A stretch of DNA of 60,556 nucleotides from NCBI GenBank assembly GCA_028715665.1, contig JAQURI010000002.1, positions 1 through 60,556 on the forward strand. Direction: 5' to 3'. Below the pieces are notes generated by a model. It saw only the letters and a program-made list of their open reading frames with translations. It did no database searches and was not told where the DNA came from. Shown here one piece after another: positions 25,161 to 34,734 of the stretch. Position numbers and translations under genes: made by a program. Positions within the stretch are counted from its first letter, which is position 1. Every line of letters starts with the position of its first letter. Source of the stretch: Candidatus Ratteibacteria bacterium (GTDB taxonomy: Bacteria; CAIJMQ01).

Positions 25161-26387
25161 TTACGTCCTCTTCTTTCCTTTGCTCTTTCCTTTGCTCTTA
25201 CCTTCCTTTATGTGAAGTTTTGTGTAACCTATGTAAACGATGGCTATTGCGATGATGGCTATGAGAATATTCGTGCTCGTCAGTATTGATTCTTTTTCAT
25301 AGGTTATTACTGCGCCCCCGGATGGTATTTCAGTTTCAACGATTGCTGAACCTGTTTCCCCGGATGCAGTTGATGTTGGGGCTGGCTCATTTGGCGTACC
25401 CATCGTTGGAACCGGCGTTGGGGTTTGAGTCGGTGTAATTGCGCCAATTGCAGGGGTCGGTGATGCTGATATAAATACTGCGCTTACTGGTGACGCTGTA
25501 TTGATATCTACACCTTTTGCTACTGAAGTGTAGCCCGCTAATGTAAATGTCAATATCTTCGCTGAACTTGAATCGAGGCTTAGACTGAATGGGGTTGTTC
25601 CGAGGGTCTGGCCTGATGAAGTTACTGTGGCTCCTGATGGACTTGATATCACCTGAATTGTTTTTGTAGACACCGGGATTGGTGTTGGAGTGGCAGCTAC
25701 GGTCGGTTGTGGTACCGGATATTTACAATTTCCTCCTGTTAATGCGCCCCTTCCAGCTCCTGACTGGTATGAATTATACCATATTATATTTAACATGTAT
25801 GTCGATGTTACTCCCCATCCGGGGTTTGCCAGCCGAACCCATGTTCCGTCTTTTTTCATCTGGTATTCTACTACCATGAAAGGAATTGTCTGGCCAGCAG
25901 TGTATCCACGGTATGGGATTTCTATACTATATGGTGTTGAAATCGTTGATGATGACTGGAACTGATTGGAGTCATATACTTTATTTGTCGGGAAGTTTGC
26001 TAATAATAAATCTACACTTCCGCCAAGGTCGTTTTCCCATACTTCTATCCTGTGGGTGTCCGTAAAACTATTTGCACTGTCCTGAATCGTTTTAACTCTT
26101 ACATTTGTTTTGGCATTATAACATACACTGGTATCAATGTTGGTGCCGCTTGGAATTTCTGTTATCGCTCCAAGACTTAATGTTTTTCCTGATATGGAAA
26201 CCTCTGCTGTTGTTCCGTCACTGTACGTCACTTTATAGATTTGATTTCCGATTCCCAGCACGCTTGTAAAGATTCCGTACTGGTTATCTATGAGTTCTCT
26301 CTTTACAACAGTAACTTGCCCTGCTGCCGATGCGAATGGGATTAATGCAATAAGCACTAATACCAGCCAGAATTTCAGTTTACTCAT
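25161..26387 (-). CDS. PEGA-domain surface protein
   Basis: 408 residues: signal peptide (about 1-22), an N-terminal domain homologous to that of 23222-24463, a PEGA domain (about 240-305; SSPSGATVTSSGQTLGTTPF), a Thr/Pro stalk, a membrane helix (about 375-393) and a Lys/Gly tail. It overlaps the next large surface gene by eight bases. A cell-envelope adhesin or scaffold is likely. Confidence 0.75.
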   Translation of the reverse strand: MSKLKFWLVLVLIALIPFASAAGQVTVVKRELIDNQYGIFTSVLGIGNQIYKVTYSDGTTAEVSISGKTLSLGAITEIPSGTNIDTSVCYNAKTNVRVKTIQDSANSFTDTHRIEVWENDLGGSVDLLLANFPTNKVYDSNQFQSSSTISTPYSIEIPYRGYTAGQTIPFMVVEYQMKKDGTWVRLANPGWGVTSTYMLNIIWYNSYQSGAGRGALTGGNCKYPVPQPTVAATPTPIPVSTKTIQVISSPSGATVTSSGQTLGTTPFSLSLDSSSAKILTFTLAGYTSVAKGVDINTASPVSAVFISASPTPAIGAITPTQTPTPVPTMGTPNEPAPTSTASGETGSAIVETEIPSGGAVITYEKESILTSTNILIAIIAIAIVYIGYTKLHIKEGKSKGKSKGKKRT

Positions 26388-28167
26388 TTTGCTTCCTCCA
26401 TATCAGTAATAACCCTAACAGGATTATCAGACCTGCAAGAACCTTTGCGGAGTTGGTTTCATACCAGTTCAATCTGGTCGCCTCAATCAATTCTCCTGAT
26501 GGGACACCACCGCTATTAGTGCCTTTACCTGTCGTGTTTGCAGTTGTTGTACACGAATATTTTCCACTATTATAATCCAATGCTTTACCAGTACAATCAA
26601 GGGTAATGGTTTCTCCATACCCGTCCTGATTACAGGTATACACTATTTTACTATCAGTTCTCGTTGTCCCCGGTGTACATGCTTTCGGGACGGTCATTGT
26701 GATTGTAAAGGTTTTAGTAGCGTAATTGCTCGGTTTGTTGTAATCATATACTTTCATCGTAGCTGTTTCTGTCTTTGATATTGCTGTTGCTCCGTGTCCG
26801 ATATAGACCGCTATTGTGCCGGTTGCACCCGGAGCCAATGTTAGTTTTGCCGATTCAACGTTGCTTATTGGCGAGAATGTGCTGGTCGCCGGGAATGTTG
26901 CTGAGAACGTGCCTGTGCCTGACCCGGTGTTTTTTACAGTTACTATTGCTACACCTTTATTATCTCCGCTTGAGAATGATGGTACATCTATTGATACGAT
27001 TTCAGGTTTTCCGACTGGTATTAGAACACCCAGTTTGTCCGCTTTTACAATTAATTGTAATACGGGACTGGCTATTCTCCGGTCTGTTGATTCGATTACA
27101 GTTCCGTCATTAAGACCACCAGTAATTGATTTTACTATTTCGCCGCCGCCGGTAGATGAAACGTCTGTGATTACCGAGTCCTGAGATTCCAGAATATCTT
27201 CGTTTGCATTGTATACATTGATTGCGGATAACAGGTCATCTCGTGGTTTTGCACAATATGGGTCATTAGTATCGATGTTCTTATAACAGGTATCTATTTT
27301 CGACTGGACGACTGCTAACTGGGCTACTACATCTTCCCTGTTTGAAAGGTATGGCGTTAGATACTTTTTATCTGCAACTTTCCATTTCGGTGTTGTGTAG
27401 CTGTATGTCGGTATAAAATTATTCTGGTTCGGCCACGCCTGACCTGTGAGTAAATTCCCAGCCCATGATGCATGAACGATTTGTTCACCTGCACTGTTCT
27501 TGAAATCAAGCGACCCCGCCGATTCAGCGGAACCGATTGTTTGTGTTATTGGAATGCTGTTTATGCTTACAGTCATCTGGCCTTTCCATTGATATTCCGG
27601 GTTTCCGAACGAACCGTAAACTCCTACAGGCACTTCATCAACAAGAATAACCATATCATTACCTGTTCCCGAATATCCTGCTATATCTTTCACGACAATA
27701 CAGGATGCGTGGGAACCAAGACATTGTGCACCATTCCAAAAGTCTTTTCGATATACTTTTGTAAAAGTATACCGGGTAATCTGGGTTCCGTCGTTCCTGA
27801 TTGGATATTTCAGGGTTTCAGAGATTCCGCCCATGCTGATTTCTAATGGATACTTGACGTCAAGGTTCGGCAACCATCTCTGAAAGTCCGATTCTCCGAT
27901 TGTTCCCACTATCGACTGGCCACCACCGTTTACCGTGACTGAGATTAAGAAATTGGCATTAGCGAGGTCTTGGTCGTTTGAGATTATCGCTGGTGATGTG
28001 ATACTGTTCACTGTAAACCCCGATGACCCGGTGATTGCACCGAGTTTCAAGTTCCTGATATCTACAATACCTGTGCTGACAAGTAGTGCAGCAATAACTA
28101 GGACTAATAACGCTGCGATAATAACTGGCGTCGCAATGTTTTCGCTCTTGTTTACTACTCTCTTCAT
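26380..28167 (-). CDS. Large bitopic surface protein with Ig-like domain
   Basis: 595 residues: N-terminal membrane segment (about 12-35) followed by LKLGAITG, a long beta-rich ectodomain, an Ig/CARDB-like domain (about 395-500; IVTVKNTGSGTGTF), a small Cys-rich domain (about 505-550, four Cys), and a C-terminal membrane helix. The N- and C-terminal parts match 28601-30544, so the two are paralogues. The layout recalls archaeal HAP2/fusexin-type fusogens, but I see no diagnostic motif; an adhesin is equally possible. Confidence 0.65.
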   Translation of the reverse strand: MKRVVNKSENIATPVIIAALLVLVIAALLVSTGIVDIRNLKLGAITGSSGFTVNSITSPAIISNDQDLANANFLISVTVNGGGQSIVGTIGESDFQRWLPNLDVKYPLEISMGGISETLKYPIRNDGTQITRYTFTKVYRKDFWNGAQCLGSHASCIVVKDIAGYSGTGNDMVILVDEVPVGVYGSFGNPEYQWKGQMTVSINSIPITQTIGSAESAGSLDFKNSAGEQIVHASWAGNLLTGQAWPNQNNFIPTYSYTTPKWKVADKKYLTPYLSNREDVVAQLAVVQSKIDTCYKNIDTNDPYCAKPRDDLLSAINVYNANEDILESQDSVITDVSSTGGGEIVKSITGGLNDGTVIESTDRRIASPVLQLIVKADKLGVLIPVGKPEIVSIDVPSFSSGDNKGVAIVTVKNTGSGTGTFSATFPATSTFSPISNVESAKLTLAPGATGTIAVYIGHGATAISKTETATMKVYDYNKPSNYATKTFTITMTVPKACTPGTTRTDSKIVYTCNQDGYGETITLDCTGKALDYNSGKYSCTTTANTTGKGTNSGGVPSGELIEATRLNWYETNSAKVLAGLIILLGLLLIWRKQNE

Positions 28168-28595
28168 ATTCCAATCACCTTTGTTTCTTTAACTGTTGTG
28201 CCTTCATATAAAATCAGAGTCGCTTTGTTTTCCGATAGCGGAACGTCTTTCAGGACTATTCGTTCCTGTTTATCGAATGCTACTGTTACGTCGCCCACTT
28301 TAATGATTTTCTTTACCGTTTCGGTTTGTGCCGATACTGATACATCGCCTGCCTGCAACCCGAATATGGCTCCCAAGAATCCGGGAGATTCCCATAATGT
28401 TGAGGGCTGAACCCGTGCAGTGACCTCAATGAGTTTCGGACTGGCGAGGATTTCTTTCTGTACCGTAAAGTCAATGTATACGTCTTTAGTATTTCCGAAC
28501 GGTATTGTTATCGCCGCAAAATATAGTACTAGTATAGCTAGAACCGCTATTGCAAGGGTAACATTCGGGTTGCTATAGGTTTGTTTTGATGCCAT
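28164..28595 (-). CDS. Membrane-anchored beta-rich protein
   Basis: 143 residues: a membrane segment (about 11-31) and a beta-rich extracytoplasmic domain. GGAGATA precedes the ATG at 28595. It sits between two large paralogous surface genes with ATGA overlap to one, so it is likely part of the same surface complex. Confidence 0.6.
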   Translation of the reverse strand: MASKQTYSNPNVTLAIAVLAILVLYFAAITIPFGNTKDVYIDFTVQKEILASPKLIEVTARVQPSTLWESPGFLGAIFGLQAGDVSVSAQTETVKKIIKVGDVTVAFDKQERIVLKDVPLSENKATLILYEGTTVKETKVIGI

Positions 28596-28600
28596 AATAG

Positions 28601-30544
28601 TTATCTCCGTTTCAAGTATATGTAGTATCCGGCACCTACTATCCCGACAACCAGTAGAGCTATCAGGGCGTTTATTACCCATGCGTATCCACTTCCAATC
28701 AGGTCTTCAAGGAGTCCCGTCTGTTTCTGTAGTTTTTCGATTTCAGACGGCAATGTGTTCTTTGAAATGTTGATATTTACTGGCATTGATGTTTTTGATA
28801 ACGGGTTGTTCTTTGATTGCATTACTATTTTTGCAGAATAGTTTCCTGCTGCTCCGCTGAATGGGATGGTTGCTGTGCTTTCACCATTCGCCGGCAAGGT
28901 AAATGTTTGGACTCCACTTGACAGCGATGGCTTTGACTGTAGTGAGATATCAAACGAGTCCGGTACTTTTCCTATATTCTTGAATTTCACTATTTCATAT
29001 GAGGTTACCCCCTCTGTGGACGTCCCTCCATCTACGGATAGGATTTTCGGAATTCCGGCGTCTATTTGCATTGCAATTGTTTTTGCTTTTATTAGTAGCT
29101 GGAACTCAGGATATGTCACCGGATAGGTCGGCCTGCACACGACGGATAAAGATGGTACATCCAGAACACAATCTCTTGGTGTTGTTGTTTCCGTGGACAT
29201 GAGACCAAGCATGTTATTCAGGGTATTTTCTTTATCCGTAATCGTTTCCCGGCCTACTCCGGGGTCTCTGGCAACCGGTGCTGCCGGGGGGAGTGGGGCT
29301 GGCGGGACTGGTGGCGGTAACAGTGCCATGTTTATTGCTACTTTATTGATTGTTGGCATTGTGTTTATTTCCTGTACGAAATCCCTAAACCCTGTTGTTT
29401 TAGCTGTTATTGTATGCCTGCCTACAGTTACGTCCGGGATTGTTACCGGCGTAATCCCTGCTGCCCTGTTATCAATGTATATCGTCGCTCCGACCGGAGT
29501 TGAATTTATAACGAGAGAGCCTGCTAAGTTTGCCCAGCTATACACGAAATAGTTATTATCGAAGTTTACCAGTTCATCCAGTGTCGTTTTGTAATTACTG
29601 TATCTGGGCTTTGTGACGAATTTCAACTGGTCTTTTACCGGTGTTCCTTCCACGCCCTGAACAACGGCGAAATCAACGCCGGGCTGTGGCGGGAATACTG
29701 ATTCTATCCTTCCACCAATTGCTTTTATTCTTGCAAAGTCTCCAAGGTTACTGACCCTGTTCTGTTCGTCCATCGTAGTCTGGGCGAGAATTTCATCGTC
29801 TCTTGATAATGTGAATTGAACCTGATATTTATTGAATGGCATTGTGTCAATTAAATACCCACGGTAGTACGGCACACCGCCAAAATGTGTTACCCACCAG
29901 TTCCCGCTCTTATCTGCGCCGAACGGAATGTTTGATGCTTCCGGCATAACGTATGCCCATCTTCCGATATCGACCATGAGATTAACGTCCCCTCCAGATG
30001 GGAAATTACCGAGATGATTCATCTTTGGTGCCTGTCCGTTCGGGTCTACATACGTGCCCAGAGCGGATGCACGGGTTGTGAGCTTTGTGGCTTTTGAGTA
30101 TGGTACTGGTTGTGAGAGGTCTGCTGTTGCCGTGCTTTCGTATACTTTGTACATCACAACATCGTTATACAGTTTATACTGTAGTGACATATCCTGAAGC
30201 TCTACTGAAAGTGTAAGGTTTCCAAGCAACGTGTCCGGGATACCCATCCTGTTCAGGTCGTCCTGAGTTACGGTCGCTTTGATGCACTCCCCGCCCTTAT
30301 CTGCACGTACAGTTACCAAGTAGATTTTTTCATTGTTAAGTGTGGGTTCGTTGCTGATTGTCTTGATATCACTGACTCCGATAACTGTGAAATCACAGGT
30401 AGGTGCAGGGGTTATCGAGCCAAGTTTCAGGGTTGTTCCGAACAGGCCGAAATACGCCCCGGCCAGCCCAGATATTATTAGAACTGCGGCTATGATTGGT
30501 ATATATCCTGAATATTTATTGCCTTTTGATTTTCTCGATGTCAT
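28601..30544 (-). CDS. Large bitopic surface protein with PEGA domain
   Basis: 647 residues: membrane segment (about 16-38), LKLGSITPA, an N-terminal domain matching 26380-28167, a PEGA domain (about 345-410; INSTPVGATIYIDNRAAGI), a Pro-rich hinge, an Ig-like domain (about 500-590), a short coiled coil and a C-terminal membrane helix ending KRR. GGTGATTAAA lies before the ATG at 30544, the same start context as 30550-30825. Likely adhesion or cell-cell contact. Confidence 0.7.
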   Translation of the reverse strand: MTSRKSKGNKYSGYIPIIAAVLIISGLAGAYFGLFGTTLKLGSITPAPTCDFTVIGVSDIKTISNEPTLNNEKIYLVTVRADKGGECIKATVTQDDLNRMGIPDTLLGNLTLSVELQDMSLQYKLYNDVVMYKVYESTATADLSQPVPYSKATKLTTRASALGTYVDPNGQAPKMNHLGNFPSGGDVNLMVDIGRWAYVMPEASNIPFGADKSGNWWVTHFGGVPYYRGYLIDTMPFNKYQVQFTLSRDDEILAQTTMDEQNRVSNLGDFARIKAIGGRIESVFPPQPGVDFAVVQGVEGTPVKDQLKFVTKPRYSNYKTTLDELVNFDNNYFVYSWANLAGSLVINSTPVGATIYIDNRAAGITPVTIPDVTVGRHTITAKTTGFRDFVQEINTMPTINKVAINMALLPPPVPPAPLPPAAPVARDPGVGRETITDKENTLNNMLGLMSTETTTPRDCVLDVPSLSVVCRPTYPVTYPEFQLLIKAKTIAMQIDAGIPKILSVDGGTSTEGVTSYEIVKFKNIGKVPDSFDISLQSKPSLSSGVQTFTLPANGESTATIPFSGAAGNYSAKIVMQSKNNPLSKTSMPVNINISKNTLPSEIEKLQKQTGLLEDLIGSGYAWVINALIALLVVGIVGAGYYIYLKRR

Positions 30545-30549
30545 TTTAA

Positions 30550-30825
30550 TCACCGATTATATAGCATTCTTGCATCATTATTTCTTAACGGTCTATCTGT
30601 TGGATTTAGTGCGTTCAAAAATTTATGAACGTCACTAACCCGTTTCATGCGCCTATATGCATTGAGTGCCATCTCTTTATCAGTATAATTTCCTCTTTCA
30701 ACCTGTGTGTAGTTGTTTTTCAGATGGACGGATACTTCGTAAAATTGTGTTTGTCTTGTTCCTTTGATAAATCCCATGAATAAAATCAGGTATTTTCCTA
30801 TTGTTTTGGTTCTTTCCTCTGTCAT
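30550..30825 (-). CDS. Small hypothetical protein (91 aa)
   Basis: 91 residues, basic, with one moderately hydrophobic stretch near the N-terminus (YLILFMGFIKG). It overlaps the large surface gene at its end. Function unknown. Confidence 0.55.
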   Translation of the reverse strand: MTEERTKTIGKYLILFMGFIKGTRQTQFYEVSVHLKNNYTQVERGNYTDKEMALNAYRRMKRVSDVHKFLNALNPTDRPLRNNDARMLYNR

Positions 30826-30830
30826 TTTAA

Positions 30831-30959
30831 TCACCTTAACCGTTCGCCTTTATGTGTACTAGCACACTTCTTGCATTTATAGATTTGATATTCACCTGTC
30901 AGATTCTGGTATTTACCGTGCTTGATAATTTTTGTAGAACCACACTTCTTGCATCTCAT
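30831..30959 (-). CDS. Stand-alone zinc ribbon (42 aa), operon leader
   Basis: 42 residues: CKKCGS...KHGKY...YKCKKC, a transposase-type ribbon like those at 5613, 21826 and 55796. First gene behind the TATA box at 30981; its stop lies next to the start of 30550-30825. Confidence 0.7.
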   Translation of the reverse strand: MRCKKCGSTKIIKHGKYQNLTGEYQIYKCKKCASTHKGERLR

Positions 30960-30977
30960 GCTTAGGGACTATATGGT

Positions 30978-31000
30978 TGTCTATATATATACTTATGTGT
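30978..31000 (-). promoter_or_regulatory. Promoter of the surface-protein operon
   Basis: Minus strand ATAAGTATATATATAGACAA; a long TATA box about 25-40 bases before the ATG at 30959. It is expected to drive the zinc ribbon and the surface cluster down to about 22.3 kb. Confidence 0.6.
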
Positions 31001-31076
31001 GTGGTTAGAACGTTGAAATAGATAACGAATTTTTGTTAAAAATAAGTATTAAAAAAAGATATAACGGTTGGTTGGT

Positions 31077-31337
31077 CTATTTCTTGCTTAGACCAATCAA
31101 CCCACCGAGTCCACCGAACAGTGCTGCTATTCCACCAACCCCGATTGCTGGGAGGATGAAATACGCACCAACCATGATGACAACCAAAACTATGATTATC
31201 GTCAGGAATGAGCCGACAAGGATTGCAAGCATGTTAGTATATAGAATATACGCTACTGCTGCCACTGCAATTAGTAATGCTATTCCCTTAAAGTTCAGTT
31301 CTTTTTGTTCTCTTTTATTATTTGTTCTTTTTGCCAT
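31077..31337 (-). CDS. Hydrophobic Gly-rich membrane protein (86 aa)
   Basis: 86 residues: a basic N-terminus (about 1-17), then two or three membrane segments and a Gly-rich C-terminal stretch (FGGLGGLIGLSKK). GGTGAT precedes the ATG at 31337. This could be an abundant membrane structural protein; no family recognised. Confidence 0.6.
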   Translation of the reverse strand: MAKRTNNKREQKELNFKGIALLIAVAAVAYILYTNMLAILVGSFLTIIIVLVVIMVGAYFILPAIGVGGIAALFGGLGGLIGLSKK

Positions 31338-31342
31338 AGATA

Positions 31343-31681
31343 TCACCACTGAAATGTTCTAGATGTCAACAACCACGGGAAATCATGTCTTGTCGGTTTG
31401 AATGGATATACATCTGACCTGAATTCAACGAACCTTTCATACGCATGGCCTTCCACATCTATACCGTACCAATATTGCCCATTAGAAACATCTTTGCTTC
31501 CAATAATTGTCAGGGTTTTTATTCCTATTTTTCGTTGTTTCCAGCTTTTGTTACCAGCAATGTGCATATCGTATACACTTGCTCTTCTTTTTATATTGGT
31601 TCGATTATCAACATTTAAAACGTCTTGAAAGCCATGAATTGCTGCTTCTCGTAAATTACTGTGTCTTGTCAATTTAACCAC
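31343..31681 (-). CDS. Hypothetical protein (112 aa)
   Basis: 112 residues, basic alpha/beta with several Trp and His. It overlaps the stop of the DUF5667 gene by eight bases. Function unknown. Confidence 0.6.
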   Translation of the reverse strand: MVKLTRHSNLREAAIHGFQDVLNVDNRTNIKRRASVYDMHIAGNKSWKQRKIGIKTLTIIGSKDVSNGQYWYGIDVEGHAYERFVEFRSDVYPFKPTRHDFPWLLTSRTFQW

Positions 31682-32567
31682 CAGCTTTCTTCTCCATCTC
31701 CATCCAGAGGTTCATGAGTTTCATAGAATCCTGCCACGATAATTTCTTTTTCGTGTTAATGCTTTCTGCCAAGCCTTTCAGTTCATCAAACTGGCCTTGT
31801 GTTGGGAATATATAATAGTCCGGGCTGCTCAATATCATCTCGTCTGATATTGTAACTTCTTTTGAACCGAGAACAATTGCGTATTGTTTTCCTGAACCTT
31901 TAACGGTCATCATTGCTGTCCTGAATGGAACATAAGATATTGCAGTTGATTTATAGGTCTGTACCATATTCGCAGTTATTGCTTTTGGTTCCTCTACTTC
32001 CGCTTTCAGCCCGGATTTGTTTATCGCATTCTGTAATCCGATTTTTGCCTGTGCCGGCATTTTTTCAGAAACCAATAGTTTTCCCAGTACATCGAAGTTC
32101 TGGCGTTTTACGGCTTCGTATATCTTTTTCTTACTGGAATTCGTATCGAATTCTTTACATGCAGTAATTTCACCTGTTTCTGTATCTGCACATCTGGGCT
32201 TCAGGTCTTCCAGTGCGGAATCTATCTCCATTCTTTTTGTCTGGAGTTTCTGTAAGATTTTGGCTGCATTCTTACTGTTTTGTGTTTTTGCATCGATTTC
32301 AAGCTCTTTTATCCGGGCATTGAGATGTGATTGTTTCAGTAAGAGTTTCCGGGTCGGGTCACGTTCTATCAATTCCTGAATGTCTTCTATGGTCGTCTTA
32401 ACGTCGTACAGGACGTTTCCAGGAGTGATAGCACTCATTGACCAGTCTACTTTATTAAGCTGGTTGCTTATCGATGATGTCGATGTCGTTGCTTCCTGTG
32501 CCATTGCAGGTACTGCTGCAAAAGCTATCAGGAACAATAGTATATATATTGCTTTCATGGTTTTCAT
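31674..32567 (-). CDS. Secreted DUF5667-domain protein
   Basis: 297 residues: signal peptide ending AMAQ (about residue 23), then a helical region with ITPGNVLYDVKTTIEDIQEL (about 46-65) and repeated Lys/Leu helices, the hallmark of DUF5667. These extracytoplasmic helical proteins are found on archaeal and bacterial surfaces with little known function. The C-terminal half is alpha/beta and not recognised. Confidence 0.7.
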   Translation of the reverse strand: MKTMKAIYILLFLIAFAAVPAMAQEATTSTSSISNQLNKVDWSMSAITPGNVLYDVKTTIEDIQELIERDPTRKLLLKQSHLNARIKELEIDAKTQNSKNAAKILQKLQTKRMEIDSALEDLKPRCADTETGEITACKEFDTNSSKKKIYEAVKRQNFDVLGKLLVSEKMPAQAKIGLQNAINKSGLKAEVEEPKAITANMVQTYKSTAISYVPFRTAMMTVKGSGKQYAIVLGSKEVTISDEMILSSPDYYIFPTQGQFDELKGLAESINTKKKLSWQDSMKLMNLWMEMEKKAGG

Positions 32568-32917
32568 CTCTCATGCTTCATAGGCGATTTTAATAGTGAA
32601 TCCGATTCGGCTCTCGCCGCACTTAAACCTCCCGTGCAACTGCCGGATGGTGGGTATATTTTATTCTTTTTTGGAATTAGTCTAATTATATCAGCTACTT
32701 TCTTGGCTTCTCCTACCTGAGTGCTTGTCGTCTGGCTTATGAAGTGGCCACCGTCTTTCGTATAATCCAAGACGATTTTCTTTCCAGCCCCATCAGTCAA
32801 TCCGATTTGTAAATCATATGAGAACAGATTTAACCCGTCTGTACTCATCGTTTTCTCTCTTGCCGGGTGGTTGTGTTTCCATGCTTCAACTATTCTTTCA
32901 TGTGATTTTCTTGACAT
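32564..32917 (-). CDS. Hypothetical protein (117 aa)
   Basis: 117 residues, basic start, beta-rich middle. Coupled by ATGA to the DUF5667 gene. No family recognised. Confidence 0.55.
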   Translation of the reverse strand: MSRKSHERIVEAWKHNHPAREKTMSTDGLNLFSYDLQIGLTDGAGKKIVLDYTKDGGHFISQTTSTQVGEAKKVADIIRLIPKKNKIYPPSGSCTGGLSAARAESDSLLKSPMKHER

Positions 32918-32953
32918 TGTTTAATTTCCTCCAAATTTTTCTTGGGTTTTGTC

Positions 32954-33067
32954 TCATAAAGTTTCTGGCATTAAGAATATAAGTATCTTTGTACCGTTAT
33001 CGTTCTCATATTTATACAGGTCTTTACGGTTCTGGTCAATCTTTTTCCGCGTTCCTATTCTTGCCAT
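32954..33067 (-). CDS. Small hypothetical protein (37 aa)
   Basis: 37 residues, basic N-terminus (ARIGTRKKIDQNRKDLYKY) then a short hydrophobic end (KILIFLMP). AGAGATA precedes the ATG at 33067. Low complexity makes the call tentative. Confidence 0.45.
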   Translation of the reverse strand: MARIGTRKKIDQNRKDLYKYENDNGTKILIFLMPETL

Positions 33068-33108
33068 GATTTTATCTCTTTTTTCCTTTCTTTAATTTGT
33101 TTTATAAG

Positions 33109-33378
33109 TTATCGCATCTGTGGGGATTTGGAGACGTCTTTTATATTTTTCTTGGTCGCTGCCTTGACATGCTCTGGAGCCTTGCCCGAAGCATCTGCGA
33201 GTTCACGCCAGCCCACGTTTTTCTTGCCTTGTTTCAAAACCTCATCTGCTGACGTATCCATCAACATAACTGCTTTTTCAAGTGTTTGCACTCCTTTTTT
33301 AATAATTTGTCGTCTTCGTTTTTCTTCTTTTCGCCGTCTATTCCATGCGATAATTTTTGATTTAAATGAGTCAGACAT
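33109..33378 (-). CDS. Small protein ending in the shared GW/H module
   Basis: 89 residues. An Arg/Lys-rich helix fills the N-terminus; residues about 55-88 are GWRELADASGKAPEHVKAAT then KSPQ, almost identical to residues 30-65 of the neighbour 33390-34319. The near-identity suggests recent duplication of the module alone. Confidence 0.65.
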   Translation of the reverse strand: MSDSFKSKIIAWNRRRKEEKRRRQIIKKGVQTLEKAVMLMDTSADEVLKQGKKNVGWRELADASGKAPEHVKAATKKNIKDVSKSPQMR

Positions 33379-33389
33379 AAGCAGCCTCT

Positions 33390-34319
33390 TTAGTTTGTCC
33401 CGTAAGCTATCGCACCCGATGGAAGTTCTAATTCTGCACCGTCATAATTATCGAGGAAATGGGATACACCGTCGGTGTCGATTGCATCTTCCGCTGCCTT
33501 TTCGATATCGATTCTTATAAAGCTCTGTTTCATCAGGTCTTCTCTGGAATAGATGCCCTGCTGTTCAACGAAGTATTCTACAGGGTCTTCAAGGGCATCT
33601 TGAATCTGGTCTGATTTACTTGACCTCAGTGAGTCTTTTGCCTTCTCAATGAGGTCGTCCTGTTTTGTCCGAAGCCCTTCCAACTTTCCTTCAACGTCTT
33701 CGCTTTCAGATTCAAATAATTCGTTCTTTTTAACTTCAAGGTCGTTCCATTCTTCATCAAGACCGGCTTCTTTGACCAATTCTTCGTCGTCCATTCCTTC
33801 AATCTGACTGTCTGCTTCTTCCCCGGCGATTATCCTTTTATCTGTATCATATACCGTAATGAAGTTCTGTAACCAGCTTTGAGTGAATACTTCTGGTTCG
33901 TTCTCAAGGTCTTCTTTTACTTTTGCTTTTGCTGCTTCCCGTGCATCATCTTCATCCTTGAATACAATCCATTCCCGTTCTCCGTTACTGCCTTCTCCTT
34001 CTGTAGATTCCAGTGCAATTGCTCCAAGGTCTGTGTAATACTGGTAATTACTGAGTTTGGTCTTTACTCCAAGCTCTTTTTCCAGTTCCTTTTTGGCGAC
34101 TACTTTCCAGTCCTTCTCTTTCTTGACCTGTGGGGATTTGGAGACCCCTTTAACTTTGTTCCGGGTCGCTGCTTTGACGTGTTCTGGAGCTTTTCCTGAA
34201 ATGTCCGGGGCTTCTTCCCAGCCTTTGTTTTTTATTACTTTTCCGGAAGGTAATCGTATATTTTTTCCTCTTAACTTTTTCGAGGCTTCTTCCCATGTGA
34301 TTGTTTCTTCTTTTACCAT
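33390..34319 (-). CDS. Acidic protein with shared GW/H module
   Basis: 309 residues. The N-terminus (about 27-65) has KGWEEAPDISGKAPEHVKAA and KSPQVK, the shared module; the rest is very acidic helix (long Glu/Asp runs), perhaps a DNA-mimic-like or scaffold region. It ends with a small beta stretch (AELELPSGAIAYG). Function unknown. Confidence 0.65.
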   Translation of the reverse strand: MVKEETITWEEASKKLRGKNIRLPSGKVIKNKGWEEAPDISGKAPEHVKAATRNKVKGVSKSPQVKKEKDWKVVAKKELEKELGVKTKLSNYQYYTDLGAIALESTEGEGSNGEREWIVFKDEDDAREAAKAKVKEDLENEPEVFTQSWLQNFITVYDTDKRIIAGEEADSQIEGMDDEELVKEAGLDEEWNDLEVKKNELFESESEDVEGKLEGLRTKQDDLIEKAKDSLRSSKSDQIQDALEDPVEYFVEQQGIYSREDLMKQSFIRIDIEKAAEDAIDTDGVSHFLDNYDGAELELPSGAIAYGTN

Positions 34320-34321
34320 AA

Positions 34322-34528
34322 TTATTCCCTCATAATTTGTCCATGTGATTTCAGGTATCTTATTGCGATATCCGGCAGATATACGTCTTTTCCTGTGCCC
34401 CAGTATCTTTTTCCACCTACTGATATTTCAAAGGCACCTGAGTTCCCAAACTGTCTTTCGTGGGTTGCCTTTCTCTGGATTGTTCCTATGAACTGGTTTG
34501 TGCTTTTTGACAATACATCTAGTTTCAT
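34322..34528 (-). CDS. Small hypothetical protein (68 aa)
   Basis: 68 residues, beta-rich (FEISVGGKRYWGTGKDV). Closely spaced in a run of small genes of similar style. No family recognised. Confidence 0.55.
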   Translation of the reverse strand: MKLDVLSKSTNQFIGTIQRKATHERQFGNSGAFEISVGGKRYWGTGKDVYLPDIAIRYLKSHGQIMRE

Positions 34529-34534
34529 TTTCAG

Positions 34535-34729
34535 TTACCTCATTGGCGTTATCGTTGCACGTTTTCTCGCCCAACGACTTAGTTCTTTTAGACTTGCTTT
34601 GGCTGCACTTATTGAACAATAAGTGTAATTAATATACCCGCCCATCTGAGATGGATAACGCACTTTTGTCTTTATTCCATCTTTGTAATATTTTCCACCA
34701 ACGCTGTGTATTATGATTCCTTTTGGCAT
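34535..34729 (-). CDS. Small hypothetical protein (64 aa)
   Basis: 64 residues, beta N-terminus (IIIHSVGGKYYKDGIKTKV) and an Arg/Lys helix at the C-terminus. No family recognised. Confidence 0.55.
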   Translation of the reverse strand: MPKGIIIHSVGGKYYKDGIKTKVRYPSQMGGYINYTYCSISAAKASLKELSRWARKRATITPMR

Positions 34730-34734
34730 GTTAT

